This document shows, one piece after another, positions 9,662-17,434 of a DNA stretch of 64,000 nt. Position 1 is the first letter of the stretch, and each line of letters begins with the position of its first letter. The DNA is taken from the NCBI RefSeq assembly GCF_011751075.1, contig NZ_JAALLN010000006.1, forward strand, positions 186,001 to 250,000, read 5' to 3'. The notes under the pieces were generated by a model. It saw nothing but the letters and a program-made list of their open reading frames with translations, searched no databases and had not been told where the DNA came from. The stretch is from Flavobacterium poyangense (GTDB taxonomy: Bacteria > Bacteroidota > Bacteroidia > Flavobacteriales > Flavobacteriaceae). Made by a program: the position numbers and the translations under genes.

Positions 9662-9935
9662 AAAGTATTTTCAAAGTAAAATAAGCCGGAAGGTTGTTGT
9701 TTGAGTAGATTTAGATTACCCTAAAAGAACACCACTATCCACCTAATAAAAAGCCGGAATAACGAATGGCAACAAGCCTTTGGCATAAGGTTTCCCGACG
9801 ATTTATTTTTCCAGTGCCAAATCTAAAGATGGAAAGATTAACCCTAAAGGTCTTGGTTCTACCGGTTATGTTGCCGGAGGCCCGACGGCCTGGTTGGCTG
9901 TTGCTGATGGGATTGTGCATCCTGAGAAGTTGTAG
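9662..9935 (+). pseudogene. Decayed 3' fragment of the thioredoxin-like gene
   Basis: This stretch aligns with 8042-8315, the second half of the intact thioredoxin-like gene. Similarity is loose at the left edge and nearly identical over the last 150 bases. There is no start codon or CxxC region, the frame is broken by stops (TGA where the parent has TTA; TAATAA further on), and a two-base loss after GGCATA shifts the frame. It ends in TAG at 9933 and is followed by a copy of the parent's terminator. It marks the left part of a tandem duplication. Confidence 0.85.
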
Positions 9936-9966
9936 GGTATTTTTTGTTTTGCTCGGTCAAAAGAAC

Positions 9967-10008
9967 GAAAAAAAGGAGTGAAAATTTTAAGATTTTCACT
10001 CCTTTTTC
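9967..10008. terminator. Bidirectional terminator, copy 2
   Basis: A mutated copy of the hairpin at 8344 (AAAGGAGTGAAAAT against its complement), again with flanking A and T runs. It follows the thioredoxin pseudogene and precedes the 3' end of tail-fibre-like copy 2, so the order pseudogene-hairpin-gene repeats the intact unit. Confidence 0.75.
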
Positions 10009-10110
10009 CTTTTTTTAGTCTATTTTTTTTAATGTTAATTTTGTATATGTTTCGTAATTATTTTTTATTTAATTCATAAAGATTAAAATTCTTGTTTAAA
10101 AGATTTTTAT

Positions 10111-11067
10111 CTAAAAAGTATAATACTCTCCGTAAGAGTACATCACAAAATTGTATGATTTCCCAGGAGCTATGAGAAAATTTTCATAAGAATCAGTAAC
10201 GATTGGTCCTCCTCCATTATCATAAAAACTGGAATAATGAACACCATTAACAGTATAAGGTCCATTATTACAAAGATAAACATCTTTTGACCCAACATTT
10301 CTTATTGTAAATCGAACTCCACGTACAGGAGTCTTAGGATCACTTGGATCTAAAGTCCAAATAAGAAAAACTAACGCTAATTCATTACAATCAACCTTTG
10401 TAAAACTGTCTCGTGAGCCATCAATAAATTCAAATCTGTTAGTGATATAATCAACTTGAGTTCGATTACTTCTCCAAACAATATTACCGTCCTTATCTCT
10501 GGCAGTTGCAACCTGACCTGCCGTAGGAGCAACACCATCATGACCTGTAGTAATTGCTGCAGAGGTTAAGGTTGTTTTTCCTGCTTCATTAAGATAAAAC
10601 ACATTTTTTGAGGTAGCAGAGTCCCAAATTTTAAATTCACCATCTCTTTTCCATAGACTAACGTAGTTGCCTGTAGGTACGGTCGACTGATCATATATAC
10701 GCATTTCATCTTTTAGATCAATCTCCGCGACATTGTTAATATTCTTATTTTTCATATCCAGATCTTTTGTAGCAGTATGGTCTCCTAAATTGTCGCTTCC
10801 ACTAGACCAAATTGTTCCATCCCATACTTCCTGTTTTTTTGTGGTCGTATTATAAATGACTAAACCGTTTGCAGGAGTGGTAATAGCATCTCTTTGTACA
10901 GTCGTCATTCTGGGCGGTAAAAAGCCTTTTGCGGTAGATGCCACTTCCAGAACGGCAGTTTTGTTTATCTCTGTGGGATTGTCCCCTATTTTTTGTACCG
11001 TTTGTGCCTGAGTGATAGAGCAGGCTAAAAAAGTAAATGTTGTTGCTGTTATAATTTTACGCATCAT
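10111..11067 (-). CDS. Secreted tail-fibre-like protein with GFLPPRMT motif, copy 2
   Basis: Function unknown; 318 residues. The signal peptide and the GFLPPRMTTVQRDAITTPANGLVIYNTTTKKQEVWDGTIW module are nearly the same as in copy 1, as is the DNLGDHTATKDLDMKN linker. After that the two proteins drift apart, with short shared blocks (KTTLTSAAI, GQVA.A.D.DGNIVWRS). The C-terminal module (FTIRNVGSKDVYLCNNGPYTVNG ... SYNFVMYSYGEYYTF) is closer to copy 3 than to copy 1. No sorting domain is visible. A possible -7 box (complement of CAAAGTTA at 11101-11108) lies upstream. Confidence 0.7.
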   Translation of the reverse strand: MMRKIITATTFTFLACSITQAQTVQKIGDNPTEINKTAVLEVASTAKGFLPPRMTTVQRDAITTPANGLVIYNTTTKKQEVWDGTIWSSGSDNLGDHTATKDLDMKNKNINNVAEIDLKDEMRIYDQSTVPTGNYVSLWKRDGEFKIWDSATSKNVFYLNEAGKTTLTSAAITTGHDGVAPTAGQVATARDKDGNIVWRSNRTQVDYITNRFEFIDGSRDSFTKVDCNELALVFLIWTLDPSDPKTPVRGVRFTIRNVGSKDVYLCNNGPYTVNGVHYSSFYDNGGGPIVTDSYENFLIAPGKSYNFVMYSYGEYYTF

Positions 11068-11232
11068 AAAAAATTTGTTTTTAAATGTTCATGATGCAAA
11101 CAAAGTTATTTATATGTTTTAAAGATATAATGAATATACAGGTGTTTGTTTTTAATTTATATGCGAAGATTTTTTGATGTACGTGTGATAAGATATTTGT
11201 TTAAAAAGGATTAAAATATATTTTGTTTTTAT

Positions 11233-11880
11233 CTAAAAAGTATACCATAATTGATGGGCTAGTTGTATGAAATTATAAGATGTTCCGGGTGCTATGAGGA
11301 AAGATTTAGTGTCATCAGTGATCGCTCCGCCTCCATTACTGTCAAATGTATATTGGCCGGTATAACTCTTATTATCGAGAGCAAATCCGTCTTTATGACC
11401 GACAAAATAAGCATTATGTACTCCGATATTTTTTATTGTATATCGATTTCCAAATGCAGGGGAGCCGCAATTTTTGTCAGCTTGAATTATCATTGGTTGA
11501 CCAGAATTAATAAATATAATATTATGATTCATGCAATCAAAAGCGGCAAATTGGTTATGAGCAAATACAGGTTTACTGGTAATATTTCCTAAACCTAAAT
11601 TGTCTTCTCTTGCTACCTTCGACCAACTTATTCCATCCCATATTTCCAGTTTTTTTGTGTCTGTATTGTAAACAACTAAACCGGTAGCAGGAGTAGTTAT
11701 GGCATCTCTTTGTATAGTCGTCATTCTAGGGGGTAAAAAGCCTTTATTTGTAGACTCTATTTCAAAAACCGCAGATTGATTAAGCATTGTAGGATTATTG
11801 CCTGTTTTTTGTGCCGTTTGTGCATGAATAGCGAAACTGGCTAAGAAAACGAATGCTGTTACTTTAGTGTAATTTTTCAT
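11233..11880 (-). CDS. Secreted tail-fibre-like protein with GFLPPRMT motif, shorter copy 3
   Basis: Function unknown; 215 residues. It has a signal peptide (MKNYTKVTAFVFLASFAIHAQ), the GFLPPRMTTIQRDAITTPATGLVVYNTDTKKLEIWDGISW module, and then runs almost directly into the C-terminal beta module (YTIKNIGVHNAYFVGHKDG ... FLIAPGTSYNFIQLAHQLWYTF). It lacks the roughly 100-residue middle part of copies 1 and 2, so it shows the minimal architecture: export signal, LPPRMT module, tip-like module. Its DNA is more diverged than the copy 1/copy 2 pair, so it separated earlier. Confidence 0.68.
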   Translation of the reverse strand: MKNYTKVTAFVFLASFAIHAQTAQKTGNNPTMLNQSAVFEIESTNKGFLPPRMTTIQRDAITTPATGLVVYNTDTKKLEIWDGISWSKVAREDNLGLGNITSKPVFAHNQFAAFDCMNHNIIFINSGQPMIIQADKNCGSPAFGNRYTIKNIGVHNAYFVGHKDGFALDNKSYTGQYTFDSNGGGAITDDTKSFLIAPGTSYNFIQLAHQLWYTF

Positions 11881-12315
11881 AATGATGGGGATATTAAGTT
11901 TTTGGACTTTGATTTTGAAGCAAAAAAAACAATATCACATAAATTAAATTTTAGAAATTTATAAATGGCATATTTTAATTTACAAACGATTTTATAGTTT
12001 TTATTTGTGTAAGTATAGTAAGAGATTTCAATGTAAGTTTATGTAGTACTTTAGTCGCTGGGCAAATAAAAAACATCAGCTTTATCTGTGTCTCTATGAA
12101 GTAAATCTGCCTTATTCACGCCAAAAACACCGCTTCTTTTATTATTCTCAAAGCAGAAAGGTAAAATCTGAATTATTCCTTCAAGTCTAAAAAACGCTTT
12201 TGATTCTTAATGATTCGGGCAAAAAAATAAATACACTGATTTTTGTGCTAATAAAATTGGAAAATTAAAATATTATGTTAATTTCGTCAATCTAATCTAA
12301 CCAAAGCCTATTGAT
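11881..12315. other. AT-rich spacer without a gene
   Basis: 435 bases between the divergent tail-fibre-like copy 3 and the Cys-less thioredoxin-like gene. Apart from a candidate promoter at 12257-12286 I see no open frame, strong hairpin or repeat. Confidence 0.5.
12257..12286 (+). promoter_or_regulatory. Candidate promoter of the Cys-less thioredoxin-like gene
   Basis: TTG at 12257-12259, a 19-base spacer, and TAATTTCG at 12279-12286 (one mismatch to TAnnTTTG). This matches Bacteroidota -33/-7 architecture and lies 29 bases before the ATG at 12316. Confidence 0.45.
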
Positions 12316-12768
12316 ATGACTAAAAAATTACTTATCCTACTTCTTTTTTTAGGTTCATTTTATATGCAGTCCCAAAATTTAGTTTGGAAAACTAATATGA
12401 CGGACGCAATTGCATTAAGTAATGAGCAAAAAAAACCAATGTTAATTTTATTCACCACCGCCGATGCGCCAAATAATCTGCAAAACGAAATCTTTAGAAC
12501 TCCGGATTTTGCCGTTTGGTCAAGAGACAATGTCATTCTTGTAAAACTGGATTTATCAGATGCTAACGTATCCGATACCGACAAAGAGCAAAACATGAAG
12601 TTGAAAGATGCTTTCGGTGTTGATGATTTTCCGCAGGTATGCTACGCGAGTGCTACTATCAGAAAGAATAAAACAACGTTTAGTGCATTAGGAAAAATTT
12701 CCTATAAGCCAGGAGGAGCAAAATCATGGATCTCAGAATCTAATGCTATTTTGCATCCAAGCGAATAA
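12316..12768 (+). CDS. Secreted thioredoxin-like protein lacking the CxxC active site
   Basis: A 150-residue exported protein (signal peptide MTKKLLILLLFLGSFYMQSQ) clearly related to the thioredoxin-like protein at 7848: TDAIALSNEQKKPMLILFT aligns with VKEAIAISNKEKKPMLLFFT, and the tails KPGGAKSWISESNAILHP and VAGGPTAWLAVADGIVHP correspond. Where the relative has GSDWCGWCIRLQNE, this one has TADAPNNLQNE: both active-site cysteines and about three residues are missing. The region before the cis-proline remains (DDFPQVCYA), with one lone Cys. It cannot do normal dithiol chemistry, so a binding or chaperone role is possible but unproven. Confidence 0.72.
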   Translation: MTKKLLILLLFLGSFYMQSQNLVWKTNMTDAIALSNEQKKPMLILFTTADAPNNLQNEIFRTPDFAVWSRDNVILVKLDLSDANVSDTDKEQNMKLKDAFGVDDFPQVCYASATIRKNKTTFSALGKISYKPGGAKSWISESNAILHPSE

Positions 12769-12807
12769 CTAAATTTTAAATTAAGTTACTTAATTTAATT
12801 TGTAGAG

Positions 12808-12844
12808 TCCCTTTTTACCACCGTGTGAAAAGGGATGTTTTTTT
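12808..12844 (+). terminator. Terminator after the Cys-less thioredoxin-like gene
   Basis: Stem TCCCTTTT (12808-12815) with AAAAGGGA (12828-12835), a 12-base loop and a T run to about 12844. It is 40 bases past the stop codon. Confidence 0.7.
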
Positions 12845-12879
12845 AATAGTTGTATCAGAATTTGCGGCAAAAAGACTTA

Positions 12880-13039
12880 GCCACTAATTGCACGAATTTG
12901 CACGAATTAATTTTTTTAAGCTTGGAGATAATCTCATTAATCTGTGAAATCTGTGGCAAAAAAGGGTCGCCACAGATTTCACAGATTAAAAGGATTTTTT
13001 ATTAGAAAAAAATTAGTGAAAATTCGTGTAATTAGTGGC
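12880..13039. repeat. Nested inverted repeat (intergenic palindromic element)
   Basis: Outer arms begin GCCACTAATT (12880) and end AATTAGTGGC (13030-13039). Inner arms of 19 bases, 12939-12957 and 12969-12987, are perfect complements built on GCCACAGATT and TCACAGATT. It lies between convergent 3' ends and has no coding capacity. It belongs with the other intergenic repeats in this window (32957, 41395, 51961). Confidence 0.8.
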
Positions 13040-13073
13040 AAAAAAATCATAGCCGAGAGTTACTGTAAACGGG

Positions 13074-15110
13074 TTAATTTAATTTGTAATATCCTTTTTC
13101 ACCGGTAGAATGAAAAGGAATTTTTCTCTTGGAGCAGCTTATTTTCCAACGTTTCTGAATAGAATAGGAATTGGACGCATCCGATACTACTATTTTTGGT
13201 TTTAGTTCAGACAAAACACGATCCAGATTTATTTTGGGAGATTGTGTCAGGAGGAGTATATCAGGAGAAGTGTTTTTTGTATAGACGCCACCGCTGTCAA
13301 TCAGGAGGATTTTTTTGGTGTTAAAAAAGAGGATGTTTTTAATTTTGTGGGTAGATTTTAGCGATCCAAAACTGCCAACGAGATAAGGACTTATATTGTT
13401 TTTTGCGGAATCTTTTCCTGAAAGCATGTCGTTTGTAAAAAGAGTAATGTTTTGACCTGTTTTCTGGGTGATAATCGTCTTTTTCTTTATATGATGAACG
13501 ATAAGTTCCGGTCTGCTTTCGATTTCTTTTTTGGTGCCGATATAGGTTAGTTGCACAACTATTATAGAAACCATAGTAGCTATTAATTTACTGTAAGTTG
13601 GTTTTTTGAACCAGATAACAGTTGTAATGATCAGAAGATAATAAGCCAGTAAATAATAAAAATTAAAGCTAATATTCCGAATGACGAAAAACTCAAAAGA
13701 AGCGACGTAGTGTATAATCGTATTGAGCAGATAAATACTTTTTTCAAAAGTAAAAATTAAGTATAGCGGACAACTGAAAAAGGCAGAAAGCAGCAGTACT
13801 ACAATTCCGGTAACCATTGTAAAAGACAAAACCGGAAGAATAAGGATGTTGGTTACGAAGAACAAAGAAGGGAATTGGTGAAAGTAATACAAACAAATAG
13901 GGAATGTTCCTATTTGGGCGGCAAACGAAACCGTTAAAGCTTCCCACAAGTAAGTCATTAATTTAGAAGAGGGTTTCCAAATCTCTTTTAATAAAGGCTG
14001 TATCCAAAGAATGGAGAATAATGCGATATAGCTTAATTGAAATCCCGCATCAAATAAAAAATAAGGTTCGAATAGTAAAATGAGCAATATAGAAATCAAC
14101 AAAGTGTGGTAAATGTTGCTGCCCCTTCTGAGATGATTTCCAATAGCCAGAAAGGAGAACATGACCACAGAACGCAAAACCGGAGGCGATAGACCGGAGA
14201 TAATACCAAAAAGACTCAGCGACACCAAAATGGTGATAAGCTTTAGAGCAGAACCTTTGCGTGTATTGGGGATTGGTTTCAGAATAAAGAGGATAAACAA
14301 CATAATGTACCCGACGTGCAATCCTGAAACAGACAAAATATGCGTTGCCCCCGAATACTGATAATCCTTAAGGATTTCGGATGAGATTTCTTGTTGCTGC
14401 CCTAAGATTAAGGCCATTGCGACATTCATTTCTGTTGGATTTAAACCTGCTTTAGTAAGGTTGTAAAGGATTCTGGAATGTAGTTTCGCGGTATAAAACC
14501 AGATGTCTCTTCTGATTTTTTTATGAATGCTGATTTCTGATTTAGAAGTAAAAACCTGTGCATATATTTGTTTGTTCGCCAGATAAGTACCGTAATCAAA
14601 TTGATAGGGATTTTTTGGCATTGGAATGCGCTGCAAAGTAGTTTTGGTTCGGATTGTATTCCCAATAAGTAACGGATTTGTAGTACTGTCTTTCTCAATA
14701 TTTATAATAATTTTTCCTTTATAAGTACGATCTGCAATATGGTTTAAAACAGCAATATAACGATCATTGTAAGCATTGCTTTTTAGCTTTTCCACCAAAG
14801 TAAAAGATATTGAATGCGCCTTTTCGAATCCGTTTTGATACTGAATATAATGCGATTTCTGAAGCGTGTTGGTGTGGAGCAACAGGCTGGTTATACCAAT
14901 GCAAAAGGATATTAAATAAGTGCTTGTCCCAAAGAAAATAAGTAGTTTTGGATTCTTTTTTGATAAAAAATACAGTGTTGAAAAAAGGATTACAATAAAT
15001 CCAGCCGAGACAATTGTAGTTAAAAAGCTTGGTCGCCAATAGTAAGAAACCATTATACCAATTATAAAGGCGATCGTGATTTTTGTCAGCGGAAAATCGA
15101 ATACTTTCAT
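13074..15110 (-). CDS. comEC: ComEC/Rec2 family DNA-uptake channel protein
   Basis: A polytopic inner-membrane protein of 678 residues, the family that passes single-stranded DNA through the membrane in transformation. The N-terminal helices and soluble DUF4131-like segment (about residues 1-200) are followed by the competence core with ILSVSGLHVGYIM (His265 at about residues 258-270) and many helices to about residue 510. The C-terminal soluble part looks like a shrunken metallo-beta-lactamase-like domain, but no HxHxDH metal motif is visible. The start at 15110 gives a normal first helix. The 3' end faces the nested repeat; the next gene upstream on this strand is 636 bases away, so it is probably its own unit. 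Confidence 0.88.
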   Translation of the reverse strand: MKVFDFPLTKITIAFIIGIMVSYYWRPSFLTTIVSAGFIVILFSTLYFLSKKNPKLLIFFGTSTYLISFCIGITSLLLHTNTLQKSHYIQYQNGFEKAHSISFTLVEKLKSNAYNDRYIAVLNHIADRTYKGKIIINIEKDSTTNPLLIGNTIRTKTTLQRIPMPKNPYQFDYGTYLANKQIYAQVFTSKSEISIHKKIRRDIWFYTAKLHSRILYNLTKAGLNPTEMNVAMALILGQQQEISSEILKDYQYSGATHILSVSGLHVGYIMLFILFILKPIPNTRKGSALKLITILVSLSLFGIISGLSPPVLRSVVMFSFLAIGNHLRRGSNIYHTLLISILLILLFEPYFLFDAGFQLSYIALFSILWIQPLLKEIWKPSSKLMTYLWEALTVSFAAQIGTFPICLYYFHQFPSLFFVTNILILPVLSFTMVTGIVVLLLSAFFSCPLYLIFTFEKSIYLLNTIIHYVASFEFFVIRNISFNFYYLLAYYLLIITTVIWFKKPTYSKLIATMVSIIVVQLTYIGTKKEIESRPELIVHHIKKKTIITQKTGQNITLFTNDMLSGKDSAKNNISPYLVGSFGSLKSTHKIKNILFFNTKKILLIDSGGVYTKNTSPDILLLTQSPKINLDRVLSELKPKIVVSDASNSYSIQKRWKISCSKRKIPFHSTGEKGYYKLN

Positions 15111-15247
15111 GTTTTATAAGTAGTAATGTTTTGTAAGGGAAAAAATATTTAATTTATTAAAGATTTAGATGTTTGTGCTTGATTGTTTCCTGATACATAG
15201 AATCATAGTTTGATTATATGATTGAAGTGTTTTTTTTTTTGGATCTT

Positions 15248-15376
15248 TTAATTGCCTTCTGCTATGGCTACAGAAATAATGTTGGGTTTTATTAGGGTTT
15301 TTAGTCAAAAAGTAAGTTTGGCTAAAGCCCTTTTTTTTGTGCATTTTATAAATCTCCAGCTGAAGCTGGAGGCAAT
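15248..15376. repeat. CAGCT-palindrome / GGCTTTAGCC repeat, two units
   Basis: The clear unit has GGCTAAAGCC at 15320-15329 and the 18-base palindrome CTCCAGCTGAAGCTGGAG at 15354-15371. A degenerate unit with AATTGCCTTCTGCT and GGCTACAG starts near 15248. The clear unit is inverted relative to the copy at 52091. Confidence 0.65.
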
Positions 15377-15429
15377 TAAAAAGAAGGGAGTTATCGCGGC
15401 GAAGGATAAAATTAATAAACTAAGATAAA

Positions 15430-15612
15430 AAAGGAATAGCCGCCCGCTTTAACTGAAGGCGAAGAATTGATTAATGATAAAAAGGCTTTAGCCAAACTTT
15501 TTTGAGCGTTCAGCTATGTGATAAAAATGTATTTTCAAAAACTCTTTCAATTGCCTACAGCTTCAGCTGTAGGATAAGAATTGATGAAAGAAAAAAAGCT
15601 TTAGCCAAATAC
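15430..15612. repeat. CAGCT-palindrome / GGCTTTAGCC repeat, two more units
   Basis: A variant unit (GCCGCCCGCTTTAACTGAAGG, then GGCTTTAGCC at 15483-15492) is followed by a clean one: palindrome CCTACAGCTTCAGCTGTAGG at 15554-15573 and GCTTTAGCC at 15598-15606. Both have the same orientation as the copy at 52091. Confidence 0.7.
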
Positions 15613-15650
15613 ACAATACAATTTAGTTAAAGGGAAGGCAATTCATAAGC

Positions 15651-15713
15651 CTTAACACTAAACACTAAACACTTAATACTTGATACTTAATACTTAATAC
15701 TAAGTAATAAGTA
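15651..15713. repeat. Short AT-rich tandem repeat
   Basis: Repeated 8-9-base units resembling ACTAAACACT and TACTTAAT fill about 60 bases upstream of the NlpC/P60 gene's 3' end. It looks like slippage DNA; I see no coding or structural role. Confidence 0.5.
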
Positions 15714-15746
15714 CTTCACACAAATTACATCTAACCAGTTTACAAA

Positions 15747-16235
15747 CTATTCAATAACCCTATTAATCTGAACAAAAGAATTTTGATAATAAGGCTCTTT
15801 GGTGGAAGAGATTATCACCCCTTTTGAAGTGGAAGAATGTATAAACTTTATTTCACTTGAAGTCGCCTCCGTAATCAGACCAACATGATTGATTTGTTTG
15901 CTTTTATTGGTTTTAAAAAAGATTAAATCTCCCTTTTGAGCATCCTTAAATGAGATAATTTTTCCAATTTTAGATTGCTCATAAGAACTTCTTGGCATTG
16001 TAATATTTTCGGTTTGGAATGTGGTAAAGACCAATCCCGAGCAATCGTAACCACTTCTGTTTGTACCTCCCGCTTTGTATCGCACGCCAATATTGTCAGT
16101 TGCTACATCGACTAAATGTTTGACAACATATTTGTTTTCGTGTTTTGATTCCTTTTTATTTGTTACCACAGTGGAGCTTGATTTACAGGAAGTAAAAAGA
16201 AGCACAAGAGAAAGTAAAACGAGTAGTTTTTTCAA
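15747..16235 (-). CDS. NlpC/P60 (C40) peptidoglycan hydrolase, lipoprotein
   Basis: A 162-residue lipoprotein with lipobox LLFTSC (Cys17) and a single NlpC/P60 domain, the fold of gamma-D-Glu-diaminopimelate endopeptidases such as Spr/MepS. The nucleophile is Cys65 in YDCSGLV, with His117 in INHVGLI and His133 in FIHSS as the remaining catalytic positions. It should trim peptidoglycan cross-links from the periplasmic side. It starts 13 bases after the lpxB stop and is probably co-transcribed with lpxB. Confidence 0.88.
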   Translation of the reverse strand: MKKLLVLLSLVLLFTSCKSSSTVVTNKKESKHENKYVVKHLVDVATDNIGVRYKAGGTNRSGYDCSGLVFTTFQTENITMPRSSYEQSKIGKIISFKDAQKGDLIFFKTNKSKQINHVGLITEATSSEIKFIHSSTSKGVIISSTKEPYYQNSFVQINRVIE

Positions 16236-16248
16236 AATGAAATTTTTT

Positions 16249-17367
16249 TTAATTAGGTTTTAAATCAGCAACAATAAGTTTTGCTGTTTTTTTACTGGCT
16301 CCAACGCCTCCTAATTTTTGCTCTAAAATGTCATAATTTTTTAGCAATTTTTCGCGATAAGCAGGTTCCAGTAACTTATGTAACTCTTCTTTTATGCGTT
16401 TAGTATTGCAGTCACTCTGAATTAATTCGGTAACGACCTCCTTGTCCATAATTAAATTGACCAGAGAGATGTATTTTAAAGTAATAATACGTTTGGCAAT
16501 CTGATACGAAATGTTGCTGCCTTTATAACAAACTACTTCCGGGACTTTAAATAAAGCCGTTTCTAAAGTTGCGGTACCCGAGGTAACCAAAGCTGCCGTA
16601 GATGATCGCAGTAAGTCGTAGGTTTTATTGGAGATAAACTGGATATTTTTATTGGTGATAAACTGTTTGTAAAACTCAAAATCCTGACTCGGAGCGCCGG
16701 CAATTACAAATTCATACTCTTGAAAATCGTCTGTTACGCTCAGCATCACACTTAGCATTTTGGTAATTTCCTGCTGACGACTTCCCGGTAAAACCGCAAT
16801 AATTGGTTTTTCGGTTAATTGATTTTCTTTTCTGAAAACAGCTTCATCAAATGCCGGCTGATTCTGAATGGCGTCAATCAGCGGATGACCCACAAAATCT
16901 ACAGGAAACTGATGTTTGTCTTCATAAAAGCCTTTTTCGAAAGGTAAGATGACAAACATTTTATCAATATCATGTTTGATTGCCTTGATTCTGTTTTCTT
17001 TCCAGGCCCAGATTTGCGGCGAAATATAATAATGTGTTTTGTAATTCAAAGCCTTAGCCCATTTGGCAATGCGCATATTAAAGCCCGGATAATCAATAAA
17101 AATAATAACATCGGGTTGGAAGGCAGAAATGTCTTTTTTGCAAAAAGTAATATTGCTTAAAATGGTTTTTAAATTAAAAAGTACTTCCACAAACCCCATA
17201 AAAGCCAATTCGCGATAGTGTTTTACCAAAGTTCCGCCTGCTTTTTGCATTAAGTCACCACCCCAGAATCTGATTTCGGCCTGAGGATCTTCCTCATATA
17301 AAGCTTTCATTAAATTAGAACCATGCAGATCTCCGGAGGCTTCACCAGCTATTATGTAATATTTCAT
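16249..17367 (-). CDS. lpxB: Lipid-A-disaccharide synthase
   Basis: This GT19 glycosyltransferase joins UDP-2,3-diacylglucosamine and lipid X in lipid A synthesis at the inner face of the cytoplasmic membrane. The protein has 372 residues from the ATG at 17367, giving MKYYIIAGEASGDLHGSNLM, the standard LpxB N-terminus. A longer frame up to 17466 would overlap the neighbouring gene and is rejected. Other family marks are IDYPGFNMRIAKWAK, YYISPQIWAWKENRIKAIK, and VTSGTATLETAL near the acceptor site. It sits between a small membrane protein and the C40 lipoprotein. A -7-like box (complement of CAAAGATA, 17423-17430) lies upstream. Confidence 0.95.
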   Translation of the reverse strand: MKYYIIAGEASGDLHGSNLMKALYEEDPQAEIRFWGGDLMQKAGGTLVKHYRELAFMGFVEVLFNLKTILSNITFCKKDISAFQPDVIIFIDYPGFNMRIAKWAKALNYKTHYYISPQIWAWKENRIKAIKHDIDKMFVILPFEKGFYEDKHQFPVDFVGHPLIDAIQNQPAFDEAVFRKENQLTEKPIIAVLPGSRQQEITKMLSVMLSVTDDFQEYEFVIAGAPSQDFEFYKQFITNKNIQFISNKTYDLLRSSTAALVTSGTATLETALFKVPEVVCYKGSNISYQIAKRIITLKYISLVNLIMDKEVVTELIQSDCNTKRIKEELHKLLEPAYREKLLKNYDILEQKLGGVGASKKTAKLIVADLKPN

Positions 17368-17434
17368 ATTCGTTTTTTTGAAGAGGTGTTCTGTTTTTTT
17401 AACACAACTATTTTTTGCAATGCAAAGATAAGAT

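Larger units (their letters stand above)
15111..15746. other. Repeat-rich intergenic region, no gene
   Basis: 636 bases filled with copies of one imperfect palindromic element (described separately) and a tandem stretch at about 15651-15713 built from 8-9-base units like ATACTTAAT. The short frames here are not supported. Confidence 0.7.

Noticed and set aside
9735..9981. Two short frames over the thioredoxin pseudogene
   Set aside because: They are out of the parental frame; the region is a decayed copy of the gene at 7848.
11263..11592. 109-codon + strand frame antisense to tail-fibre-like copy 3
   Set aside because: The opposite strand is a clear family member with a signal peptide; this frame has no recognisable product.
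7848..12768. Prophage or tail-module origin of the LPPRMT proteins
   Set aside because: Despite the tail-fibre-like parts, there are no other phage genes, and each protein has its own signal peptide, so they are host-exported proteins.
15111..15746. Possible small transposon remnant
   Set aside because: Only palindromic repeats are seen; no transposase fragment or terminal target duplication could be found.
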